Below, piece after piece: positions 1 to 6,336 of a stretch of 6,508 bases of DNA. The stretch lies in contig PIYA01000048.1 in the NCBI GenBank assembly GCA_003601785.1, forward strand, positions 4,780 through 11,287, read 5' to 3'. The translations under genes and the position numbers were made by a program. Source of the stretch: Candidatus Bathyarchaeota archaeon (GTDB lineage: Archaea > Thermoproteota > Bathyarchaeia > Bathyarchaeales > Bathycorpusculaceae). The notes beneath the pieces were generated by a model. The model searched no databases. It was not told where the DNA came from and worked only from the letters and a program-made list of their open reading frames with translations. The first letter of the stretch is position 1, and the number at the start of each line of letters is the position of its first letter.

Positions 1-924
1 ATAATCCGTCAGCCAGACGGAACACCGTTAAAGGATAGCACTGGAAGAATCACAAGTCATCTGAGCGGTCTCCTTTACAGAACAAGCAACCTTGTGGAGA
101 TGGGTATAAAACCGATTTACGTTTTCGACGGAACACCACCCGCGCTTAAGGAAGTTGAAATCAAGAGACGTATGAAAGCCAAGGAGGAAGCCTTAATAAA
201 GTATGAAAAAGCCTTGAAAGAAGGAAAAATAGAGGAAGCCCGCACATACGCCCAAGCAACATCACGGCTGAAAGATTACATGGCTGAGGACAGCAAACAC
301 CTCTTAGATCTGATGGGAATCCCATGGGTTCAAGCACCAAGCGAGGGGGAAGCCCAAGCAGCACACATCGTGAAGCGGGGAGACGCAGACTACTGTGCAA
401 GCCAAGACTATGACAGCCTACTCTTCGGCGCCCCAAGACTCGTGAGAAACGTGACGATTTCAGGTAGAAGAAAGCTTCCAGGAAGAAACGTCTACATCGA
501 AGTTGCACCCGAAATCGTTGAGCTTGAGGCTGTTCTGAAGGAGTGTGGAATAACTCACGAACAGTTGATTGACGTAGGAATTCTCATAGGCACAGACTTC
601 AACCCCAACGGTGTGAAGGGGTTAGGGCCAAAAACAGCCTTGAAGCTTATAAAAGAATACGGAAGCATAGAAGAGGCTTTACCCCACCTGGAAAACGCTG
701 AGTTCCCTGTTGAACCGCGAAAGATCAGAGAGATATTCCTACATCCGAAAGTAACGGATAACTATCGGATTGAATGGAGAGAACCGGACGATGAAGGCGT
801 TGTAGATTTTATCTGTAGACAGAGAGATTTTTCAGAAAACCGGGTGCGGAAAGCCTTGGAAAAGATGCGGAGAGGCATCAAAAAGCTTAGGGGAAAAACG
901 ACTTTGGAGCGATGGTTTGGATAA
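1..924 (+). CDS. fen: Flap endonuclease 1 (FEN-1), 5' end missing
   Basis: Structure-specific 5' nuclease that removes 5' flaps during Okazaki-fragment maturation and base-excision repair, acting with PCNA. The frame is open from base 1 with no start, so the gene enters from the left; 307 residues are visible and roughly 37 N-terminal residues are missing compared with Pyrococcus FEN-1 (about 340). Visible landmarks, numbered from the first visible residue: the N-domain IRQPDGTPL and GRITSHLSG segments, YVFDG with a metal-binding Asp at 43, SEGEAQAA with Glu 115 and 117, SQDYDSLL with Asp 136 and 138, GTDFNP with Asp 199, and a helix-3-turn-helix GVKGLGPKTA from about 204. The C-terminus KTTLERWF (299-306) is a PCNA-interacting box in which the usual first Gln is Lys. 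The internal GTG at 94 and ATG at 100 are not the true start, because conserved FEN-1 sequence lies upstream of them. No disruption is seen. Confidence 0.97.
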   Translation: MIRQPDGTPLKDSTGRITSHLSGLLYRTSNLVEMGIKPIYVFDGTPPALKEVEIKRRMKAKEEALIKYEKALKEGKIEEARTYAQATSRLKDYMAEDSKHLLDLMGIPWVQAPSEGEAQAAHIVKRGDADYCASQDYDSLLFGAPRLVRNVTISGRRKLPGRNVYIEVAPEIVELEAVLKECGITHEQLIDVGILIGTDFNPNGVKGLGPKTALKLIKEYGSIEEALPHLENAEFPVEPRKIREIFLHPKVTDNYRIEWREPDDEGVVDFICRQRDFSENRVRKALEKMRRGIKKLRGKTTLERWFG

Positions 925-998
925 CCAATTTTATTAACTTGGAAGACTAAACTTTCCTTCTCAAAGTTAAGTTAAATCAGCTGTTAGGAGAAAGTGAA
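925..998 (+). promoter_or_regulatory. Spacer between fen and the tryptophanase-family gene, with strong Shine-Dalgarno
   Basis: The 74 bp gap is AT-rich. AGGAG at 986-990 lies 8 nt before the ATG at 999 and is a convincing ribosome-binding site that fixes that start. A short T-rich stretch at 929-935 may help terminate fen, and the A/T-rich bases around 966-976 could hold a weak TATA-like element, but neither is convincing enough to call alone. Co-transcription with fen cannot be excluded. Confidence 0.55.
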
Positions 999-2384
999 AT
1001 GAACGAAGAGATAGAGCTTCCCGAACCTTTCAAGATAAAAATGGTTGAGAAAATCACCCTTCATCCAAGAGAGAAACGTGAAGAACTCATAAGAAAGGCT
1101 GGCTACAACGTTTTCATGCTCAAGGCTGAAGACGTTTTTATAGACTTACTGACGGACAGTGGAACATCAGCCATGAGCGACCATCAATGGGCTGGAATGA
1201 TAGAAACAACCCAAGCGTATGCTGGAAGCCAGAGCTATTACTCCCTTGAAAAAACGGTGAAAGACATCTTCGGCTTCAAACATTTCATACCGGTACATCA
1301 GGGCAGAGCAGCGGAGAACATACTTTTCTCCACCATGGTTTCACCTGGAAGCTACGTTCCAAACAACACGCACTTTGACACCACAGAGGCAAACGTTTTA
1401 AGAAACAAGGGTACACCAGTGAATCTCGCCGTTGAAGACGCGTATGACTCGGCGAAAATCTCACCGTTTAAGGGTAACATGGACACGGAGAAACTTGAGG
1501 ATTTTATCCGTGAAAAAACTCCGGAAAAAATACCGTTAATAATGACAACGATAACAAACAACAGTGTCGGCGGTCAACCAGTTTCAATGCAGAACATAAG
1601 GGAAACAAGTGAGATAGCTAGAAAATACGGCATCCCATTCTTCATAGATGCCTGTCGATTCGCAGAAAACTGCTATTTCATCAAAAAAAGAGAGGAAGGC
1701 TACGAGAACAAGACGATAAAAGAAATTGCAAGGGAAATCTTCTCTTACGCTGATGGATGCACGTTCAGCGGAAAAAAGGAAGCGCTAACAAATATCGGTG
1801 GAATGCTCTGCACAAACAGCGAAGAACTATACCAAAAATTCAAAAATCTGCTGATAGTAATCGAAGGCTTCATAACATACGGTGGATTGGCATGCAGAGA
1901 ACTCGAAGCCATGGCTAGAGGACTTTACGAGGCCATAGACGAAAACTATCAAGCGTATAGGCATAGACAGATAGAGTATCTGGCGAAACTGTTGAGAGAC
2001 GCTGGTGTGCCCATAGTTGAACCTCCGGGAGGACACGCGGTTTACGTAGACGCGAAAAGGTTTCTGCCACACATTCCACCGGAACAGTTTCCAGCCCAAG
2101 CGTTAACCGTTCAGCTTTACATAGAATCAGGAGTGAGAGCCGCAGAGCTTGGAAGCTCATGTTTCGGAAAAATAGACGAAAAAACCGGAGAGTTCATCCC
2201 AGCTAGAATGGAGCTCATGCGGCTCGCCATCCCAAGGCGAACATACACGGACAATCATTTAAGATACGTCGCGGAATGCCTTATAAGACTGTACAAGAAG
2301 AGAGAACGGATAAAAGGTTTAAAAAGGGTTTATGCACCGAAGCTTTTGGGACATTTCACGGCGAGGTTTGAACCAGTAGGTTAA
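999..2384 (+). CDS. tnaA: Tryptophanase / tyrosine phenol-lyase family (probable tryptophanase)
   Basis: PLP-dependent beta-eliminating lyase, fold type I, cytosolic; most likely splits L-tryptophan to indole, pyruvate and ammonium. The 461 residues match the family's usual length (456-471). Visible: IDLLTDSGT (48-56), cofactor-stacking Tyr 74, phosphate-binding Gln101-Gly-Arg, PLP-contacting Asp 217 and Arg 220, Schiff-base Lys 260 in SGKK, carboxylate-binding Arg 413 in IPRR, and C-terminal HFTARF. Overall wording and loop lengths resemble tyrosine phenol-lyase: it lacks the extra residues E. coli TnaA has after HQGRGAE. Yet the three positions that separate the enzymes read as tryptophanase: Asp 127 (Thr124 in Citrobacter TPL), Leu 384 (Arg381 in TPL, Ile in TnaA) and His 452 (Phe448 in TPL). 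The potassium-site Glu69 of TPL is Gln 72 here. The start is supported by AGGAG 8 nt upstream. The 3' end overlaps pcm convergently by 4 nt. The family is certain; the substrate is inferred. Confidence 0.9.
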   Translation: MNEEIELPEPFKIKMVEKITLHPREKREELIRKAGYNVFMLKAEDVFIDLLTDSGTSAMSDHQWAGMIETTQAYAGSQSYYSLEKTVKDIFGFKHFIPVHQGRAAENILFSTMVSPGSYVPNNTHFDTTEANVLRNKGTPVNLAVEDAYDSAKISPFKGNMDTEKLEDFIREKTPEKIPLIMTTITNNSVGGQPVSMQNIRETSEIARKYGIPFFIDACRFAENCYFIKKREEGYENKTIKEIAREIFSYADGCTFSGKKEALTNIGGMLCTNSEELYQKFKNLLIVIEGFITYGGLACRELEAMARGLYEAIDENYQAYRHRQIEYLAKLLRDAGVPIVEPPGGHAVYVDAKRFLPHIPPEQFPAQALTVQLYIESGVRAAELGSSCFGKIDEKTGEFIPARMELMRLAIPRRTYTDNHLRYVAECLIRLYKKRERIKGLKRVYAPKLLGHFTARFEPVG

Positions 2385-3094
2385 AGCCTCTGTCCGTAAC
2401 GTCCCGTTAAGGGAACAAAGGCTACCCCACCGAGATTCTCCCGTTTAATTTTTCCGTCCACTCCTTTCGTAGCCTTAACCAAGCTTTGAAAAAGATATGT
2501 ACCCCCCACGGGAATCAGCATTATTCCGTTCGGCTTCAACTGTTCAATCAACGGCTTCGGAATCTCCGGCGCAGCGGCTGTGACGAGGATTCTGTCGTAC
2601 GGAGCCTTCTCAGCGTAACCCATGGAACCGTCAGCGCAGATTATGGTTACACGATCCCCATATCCGGCTCTCATGATGTTTCTTCTGGCGAATTCAGCTA
2701 GGTCTTTGATGATTTCCACCGTGTAAACGTGTCCCCACTCGCTCCTAGGCGCATCATTCGGCGCAACAATTTCAGCTATGGTTGCGGCGTGCCATCCTGA
2801 ACCAGCTCCAACCTCTAACACCTTGTGACCAACTTCCAATCGAAGGGCTTCGTTCATTATCGAGACCATGTTTCGCCTAGCCTAGCGGTGAGCTAAGCTA
2901 TGTGGCGCCGAGATTGTCTGCCCATAACCGATTGGAAGCGGTGTGTCCACAGTGCTGTAAGACCGCATTTCCTCCGGAACAAAGTTTGTGCGAGGAACCA
3001 TACGCATAGCTCTGATGACCCTTTCGGAGCGGAGAATGCCTTCTCGAATCAGCTTTTTAACCAGCCCTTCCCATCCTTTTCCTTCCAAATTCAA
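2381..3094 (-). CDS. pcm: Protein-L-isoaspartate O-methyltransferase, split by an in-frame intron-like insert
   Basis: SAM-dependent methyltransferase that methylates L-isoaspartyl residues so that aged proteins can be repaired. Read as exon 1 (3094-2902) joined to exon 2 (2871-2381), it gives 227 residues, close to archaeal family members (about 220). Exon 1 carries GILRSERV, VPRTNFVPEE, DTPLPIGYGQTISAPH (50-65); exon 2 begins with Met-Val-Ser-Ile-Met, then SAM-binding motif I VLEVGAGSGW (82-91), ADGSMGY, PYDRILVTAAAPEIPKPLIEQL and the C-terminal GGVAFVPLTGRYG. Both parts lie in the same frame; unspliced, a TAG at 2884-2882 would stop translation after 70 residues. No ATG exists in the first exon's open stretch before residue 30, so TTG at 3094 is the likely start, with TTG 3088 possible; no clear Shine-Dalgarno is seen, so a short or leaderless transcript is plausible. 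It lies 68 nt downstream of glmS on the same strand. A residue stretch around APNDAPRSEWG after motif I looks longer than in Pyrococcus. The alternative is a pseudogene, but both halves are otherwise intact. Confidence 0.92.
2872..2901 (-). other. Putative 30-nt bulge-helix-bulge (BHB) intron in pcm mRNA
   Basis: On the minus strand, intron bases 2900-2892 (UAGCUUAGC) pair with 2886-2878 (GCUAGGCUA), nine pairs with one U-G wobble, closing a 5-nt loop UCACC. Below this, exon-1 bases CGCC (2907-2904) pair with intron bases GGCG (2877-2874), giving the 4-bp central helix. The bulge ACA (2903-2901) lies on the 5' side and AAA (2873-2871) on the 3' side. Cutting each bulge between its second and third base excises 2901-2872, removes the in-frame TAG, and joins C2902 to A2871 as a CAC codon, producing Pro-His-Met-Val in frame. 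The outer exon-exon helix is poor (G2908-C2870, then two mismatches), so the motif is of relaxed HBh' type. The fold and the restored motif are seen directly in the sequence; splicing itself is inferred. Confidence 0.78.
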
Positions 3095-3162
3095 GCACCA
3101 AATGAATAGTGACTGCTCACACTTTTAACATGTTTGTATTTGAAAGAAAGATGCAGAATAAA
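3095..3162 (-). promoter_or_regulatory. glmS-pcm spacer, possible weak pcm promoter
   Basis: This 68 nt AT-rich gap separates the glmS stop from the pcm TTG. On the minus strand a pyrimidine-rich run (TCTTTCTTTC) follows the glmS stop and could act as a weak terminator. GTTAAAAG (about 3129-3122) is TATA-like; initiation some 25 nt downstream would fall a few bases before the TTG at 3094, giving an almost leaderless mRNA and explaining the missing Shine-Dalgarno. Read-through from glmS is equally possible. Confidence 0.3.
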
Positions 3163-4989
3163 CTACTTCACGGTGACGGATTTGGCAAGGTTTCTAGGAG
3201 TGTCCGGGTTGTGTCCTCGCTCAACAGCCATGTAGTAAGCCAACAGTTGCAACGGGATGACAAAGGGTATAGGCGACAACACCTCCGGAATCCCCCTCGG
3301 CACCTCTATGTAATCATCCGCTAATCCTTTGACTTCATCATCGTCTTCCTCGACTACAGCGATTATGGAGGCGCCTCTCGCCTTCATCTCCATAATGTTG
3401 CCAACCATTGTTTTGTGAGTGCCGTCTCTTGGACATATAAAGACAACGGGAAAACCTTTCTCTACAAGGCTTATCGGACCGTGTTTGCTTTCTCCGGCTG
3501 GATAGGCTATGGCTGGAACATAGGCGATTTCCATAAGCTTCAGTCTACCCTCGTAGGCTGTCGCCGTGTTTATTCCTCTGCCGAGGAAGAAGAAAGTTTC
3601 AGCGTCCTTATACTTCTTTGCTATTCGTTTCACGTTTTCCTCTTGCGTTTCGATTATTTTCTCGACAACATCTGGGAGGCTTTCAAGCTTCTCCGCCAGA
3701 AAATCCATCTCATCCTGTGAAACCTTACCCCGCTTCTTCGCAAGTCTTAGGGCTAGCTGGGCTAAAACTGAAAGTTGAGAGGTGAAAGTCTTCGTTGCAG
3801 CCACACCTATCTCTGGACCGGACTGCTGGCAGATGTAAACCCTTGAAACTCTGGTTAGAGTTGAACCTATAACGTTTGTCAATCCGAGAACGGTGGCTGC
3901 TCTTTGACGGGCACAGTTAACCGCCGCTAAAGTGTCCGCCGTCTCACCTGACTGGCTTACCGCGAGAATTGTGCTGTCGATGTTGACGGATTTTCCGTGT
4001 TGCTCAACAAACTCTGAGGCTATAACCGGATAAGTCGCTAAAAAGGCAAGTTTTGAAAACATGTAGGAGGCAGCCAAACACGCGTGATAGGATGTTCCGC
4101 AAGCCACGAGGAAGACTTCGCGGGCGCGGTCAAGGAACGTCGACATCAAATCAAGGTAGTGCTCCTGCAGTCTAAGAGTGTTCCGTAAACATGCCGGCTG
4201 TTCATGAATCTCCTTCAGCATGAAATGAGGATAGCCTTGCTTGACAGCCATCTCAGGCGTCCAATCAACAATCTTAGGCTCCCGTGTGACTAAGCTTGCG
4301 TCGCTGATCTTTTTGATTTTAAAGCCTTCAGGTGAAAGAACAACGAGTTCCCCGTCGTTAACCACAACCATTTTGTTGGTTAAGGGTAGAAAGGCTGGAA
4401 TGTCTGAAGCACAGTAGACAGCGTTTTCACCTAACCCTAGAACGAGAGGACTCTCGTTTCTAGCGCAGACTATCTTGTCTGGCTCCTTTGTTGAAACAAC
4501 AGCGATAGCGTAGGAACCCTCAAGTCTTCTAACAGCATCCAAAACAGCCTCCTCAAGACTCAAGGAGGAACTCTTTAAAGCCTCTTCTATAAGATGAGCT
4601 ATAACCTCCGTGTCTGTTTTAGACCTAAACATGTGACCGCGATTCTCCAGCTCCAGCTTTAACTCAGAAAAATTCTCTATGATTCCGTTGTGAACCACAG
4701 CTATTTGCTCATCACAGTCGGTGTGTGGATGCGCGTTCACCTTTAAGGGTGCGCCGTGAGTAGCCCATCGGGTGTGTCCTATGCCTATGTTCCCAGGCAA
4801 ATCGTCTAAATTGTGAATTTTATGAACCTCGTCGATTTTTCCTTGATCCTTTTTTATGTAAAGCTTACCGTTGTACAGAGTTGCTTCGCCGACCGAGTCG
4901 TAACCGCGATATTCAAGTCTTTTCAAAGCCTCGTGTATTATGGGTGCAACGTTTCCGTTTTTGGAAATACAACCGAAAATTCCACACAA
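3163..4989 (-). CDS. glmS: Glutamine--fructose-6-phosphate aminotransferase (isomerizing)
   Basis: Makes glucosamine-6-phosphate from fructose-6-phosphate and glutamine, the entry to UDP-GlcNAc and hence to glycan and glycoprotein precursors; cytosolic. From the TTG at 4989 the protein is 608 residues, matching E. coli GlmS. The N-terminal class II amidotransferase domain has nucleophile Cys 2 (CGIFGC), HTRWATHG (72-79), HNGIIENF (100-107) and TDTEV (Asp 126). The first SIS domain has CGTSYHA (297-303) and SQSGET (345-350). The second has YEGRLKLMEI with Glu 480, Lys 484 and Glu 487, and KHGP with His 503, then C-terminal NLAKSVTVK with Lys 603, corresponding to E. coli Glu481, Lys485, Glu488, His504 and Lys603. 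The start was chosen because the catalytic Cys must become N-terminal. The in-frame ATG at 4998 would add a short Met-Lys-Ala-Leu leader and the GTG at 5031 a longer one; see the ribosome-site and promoter entries. No glmS ribozyme is apparent. Confidence 0.96.
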   Translation of the reverse strand: MCGIFGCISKNGNVAPIIHEALKRLEYRGYDSVGEATLYNGKLYIKKDQGKIDEVHKIHNLDDLPGNIGIGHTRWATHGAPLKVNAHPHTDCDEQIAVVHNGIIENFSELKLELENRGHMFRSKTDTEVIAHLIEEALKSSSLSLEEAVLDAVRRLEGSYAIAVVSTKEPDKIVCARNESPLVLGLGENAVYCASDIPAFLPLTNKMVVVNDGELVVLSPEGFKIKKISDASLVTREPKIVDWTPEMAVKQGYPHFMLKEIHEQPACLRNTLRLQEHYLDLMSTFLDRAREVFLVACGTSYHACLAASYMFSKLAFLATYPVIASEFVEQHGKSVNIDSTILAVSQSGETADTLAAVNCARQRAATVLGLTNVIGSTLTRVSRVYICQQSGPEIGVAATKTFTSQLSVLAQLALRLAKKRGKVSQDEMDFLAEKLESLPDVVEKIIETQEENVKRIAKKYKDAETFFFLGRGINTATAYEGRLKLMEIAYVPAIAYPAGESKHGPISLVEKGFPVVFICPRDGTHKTMVGNIMEMKARGASIIAVVEEDDDEVKGLADDYIEVPRGIPEVLSPIPFVIPLQLLAYYMAVERGHNPDTPRNLAKSVTVK

Positions 4990-5001
4990 TGCTTTCATAA
5001 G

Positions 5002-5006
5002 CCTCC
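5002..5006 (-). promoter_or_regulatory. Shine-Dalgarno of glmS (start-deciding but ambiguous)
   Basis: GGAGG at 5006-5002 on the minus strand is the only strong ribosome-binding site here. It lies inside the frame opened by GTG 5031, so it does not serve that codon. It is 3 nt from ATG 4998, rather close, and 12 nt from TTG 4989, rather far. The chemistry of the enzyme favours the TTG, while codon preference favours the ATG. Confidence 0.6.
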
Positions 5007-5045
5007 AAATTCTGGTCTCTGACAAAAACACTCATGTCTTCTGAT

Positions 5046-5053
5046 TCTATAAA
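5046..5053 (-). promoter_or_regulatory. Probable TATA box of glmS
   Basis: On the minus strand TTTATAGA (5053-5046), preceded by an A-rich run (AAAAAAG) that could serve as a BRE, is the best TATA-like element in the spacer. Archaeal initiation about 25 nt downstream predicts a start site near 5025, which would exclude the GTG at 5031 and give a leader of about 25-35 nt containing the GGAGG. Confidence 0.5.
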
Positions 5054-5154
5054 CTTTTTTAAGGAAAAATTTTCGATTTTAAAAATTCTTTACAACGCTT
5101 TTCCATGCTTTATTCGTATAAAATGTTAAAAGCTCTAACGGTTTTGTGAAAGCC

Positions 5155-5181
5155 TTAAGAAAAAAATTATAATAGTTATCA
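5155..5181 (-). terminator. Oligo-T terminator after the methionine synthase gene
   Basis: Just past the TAG stop at 5184-5182 the minus strand reads through a small imperfect inverted repeat (AGT-GATA-ACT) and then a run of seven T (5166-5160), an arrangement typical of archaeal U-rich intrinsic termination. The rest of the spacer up to the glmS promoter is AT-rich with no gene seen. Confidence 0.55.
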
Positions 5182-6336
5182 CTACTCTAAAGCCTTCCGA
5201 GCCAACTCAGCCCCTGAAACCAGATTCTTCAATTTCTGAAAACTCACCGTCCAAGACCTCGTTCTCAAGCCGCAGTCTGTGCTTGCATAAATCCTATGCG
5301 GGTCTTTGATTATCTTGGCGGCGTGTAGGATTCTGTCTCTGACGAGTTCTGGGGGTTCTATGAAATCCGTGTGGACGTCTATCACTCCTAAACCATAGTT
5401 TTTGTCGTAGCCGTAATCCTCGAACAGTCTCAAGTCTTCATATCCCTTTCTCACGTTGCTACCTACTCCCATTTCTCTGCTGTCTCTGTTTGCGAATTCA
5501 AGGGACAGTTGGCTGCAGTTATGAAGCTCACAAGCATACTTCGCCAAGACAGCGTAGTCGCTGTAACAGTTGTGCAGACTGAACTTGCAGTTGAAACCCT
5601 TAACGGTTTCGTTGAAGGCTTCAACAAACAACTCCATTTCCTCATCCGTGGGGTTGGTTGTCGCAGCAGGCTCGTCTATCTGAATCCATCTCGCTCCAGC
5701 GTCAACCAGCCGCTTTATCTCTGGTCTCAAAACGTTCCTAATCAGATCAAAGATGAACTCCCTTCTCGCCTCAAACTTCCTCCGCTTAAAGTCCTTGATG
5801 CTGACAGCGAGTTTTTTCTCATAATACTCGTTAAACGTCCAGTCAGTAATAGTGTACGGTCCAGTAAAAGGAACCTTCAATTCTCTTTCAGCGTTCTCCT
5901 TTGCGAACACGAACTCTTCGAGGTAAAACGGTTTCAGATATCTCGGTTTTTCAACACACGCCGCCTTCCTGAAGTAGCGGTAGTCAAAGGATTTTACATA
6001 GCCTAAGAACGTGAAGCCAGCTGTTCTCCTTACGACATGCTCGTACATCTCAGACCGCCACTGTTCACCGTCAAAAACTATGTCTAAACCAGCCTTTTCA
6101 AACATTTTTATGGCGTATTTCGCAGACCATTCAAGCACAGCTCTTCTTCTACCCGGAGAATCCTTCTCTTTTAACACTTTAACAAGCTGATTGAAATTTT
6201 CGATTCCAAGCAGCATTCCCCACTTCACAGCCTCTGCTATCTCCTCTTCTGATAACTGGTCACCTCTGTAGGCTTTCACCCGCCATCTAGGCTTCGCTAG
6301 GCTTCCTATCTCCTGCGTTGGAAAAAGCTTATCCAT
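5182..6336 (-). CDS. metE: Core (MetE C-domain type) cobalamin-independent methionine synthase
   Basis: Zinc-dependent homocysteine methyltransferase catalysing the last step of methionine synthesis. The 384 residues correspond only to the catalytic C-terminal half of bacterial MetE (about 755). Visible: FPTQEIGSL (5-13, homocysteine loop), DGEQWRSEMYE with Glu 91 (E. coli Glu484), GPYTITDW (159-166), IQIDEPA with Asp 221 (E. coli Asp599), zinc ligands His 255 and Cys 257 in LHNC, Glu 280 in LSLEF, and Cys 355 in STDCGLRTRS. All zinc and homocysteine residues are present, so it should be active. Lacking the N-terminal folate-binding half, it resembles the short folate-independent archaeal enzymes such as MTH775 of Methanothermobacter, whose methyl donor is a corrinoid; the donor here is unknown. 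GGAGG (6349-6345) lies 8 nt before the ATG, and the gene overlaps its upstream neighbour by 8 nt, implying translational coupling. Alternative: one subunit of a split MetE. Confidence 0.88.
   Translation of the reverse strand: MDKLFPTQEIGSLAKPRWRVKAYRGDQLSEEEIAEAVKWGMLLGIENFNQLVKVLKEKDSPGRRRAVLEWSAKYAIKMFEKAGLDIVFDGEQWRSEMYEHVVRRTAGFTFLGYVKSFDYRYFRKAACVEKPRYLKPFYLEEFVFAKENAERELKVPFTGPYTITDWTFNEYYEKKLAVSIKDFKRRKFEARREFIFDLIRNVLRPEIKRLVDAGARWIQIDEPAATTNPTDEEMELFVEAFNETVKGFNCKFSLHNCYSDYAVLAKYACELHNCSQLSLEFANRDSREMGVGSNVRKGYEDLRLFEDYGYDKNYGLGVIDVHTDFIEPPELVRDRILHAAKIIKDPHRIYASTDCGLRTRSWTVSFQKLKNLVSGAELARKALE

Noticed and set aside
161..508. Minus-strand open frame of 115 codons opposite fen
   Set aside because: It is a composition shadow of the FEN-1 frame, with no recognisable domain or ribosome-binding site.
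2882..2884. Pyrrolysine or stop-codon readthrough at the UAG
   Set aside because: It would leave ten extra residues between His and Met of a motif that is contiguous in homologs, and it leaves the 9-bp hairpin and the 4-bp helix unexplained. Kept only as a lesser alternative.
2872..2901. Insertion as a transposon scar or small mobile repeat
   Set aside because: There is no target-site duplication or second copy of the 30 nt in the window, and its inverted repeat matches splice-substrate geometry better than terminal repeats.
2381..3094. pcm as two separate genes, a frameshift or a decayed pseudogene
   Set aside because: Both halves lie in the same frame, no other stop or damage occurs, conserved motifs are intact on each side, and removing exactly 30 nt restores the family motif; a simple frameshift does not fit.
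4990..5181. glmS ribozyme or other structured riboswitch upstream of glmS
   Set aside because: The predicted leader is only about 25-35 nt, too short for a glmS ribozyme, and the spacer is simple AT-rich sequence without recognisable aptamer structure.
5509..6006. Plus-strand open frame of 165 codons opposite the methionine synthase gene
   Set aside because: The minus strand encodes all MetE catalytic motifs here; the plus-strand translation shows no family features.
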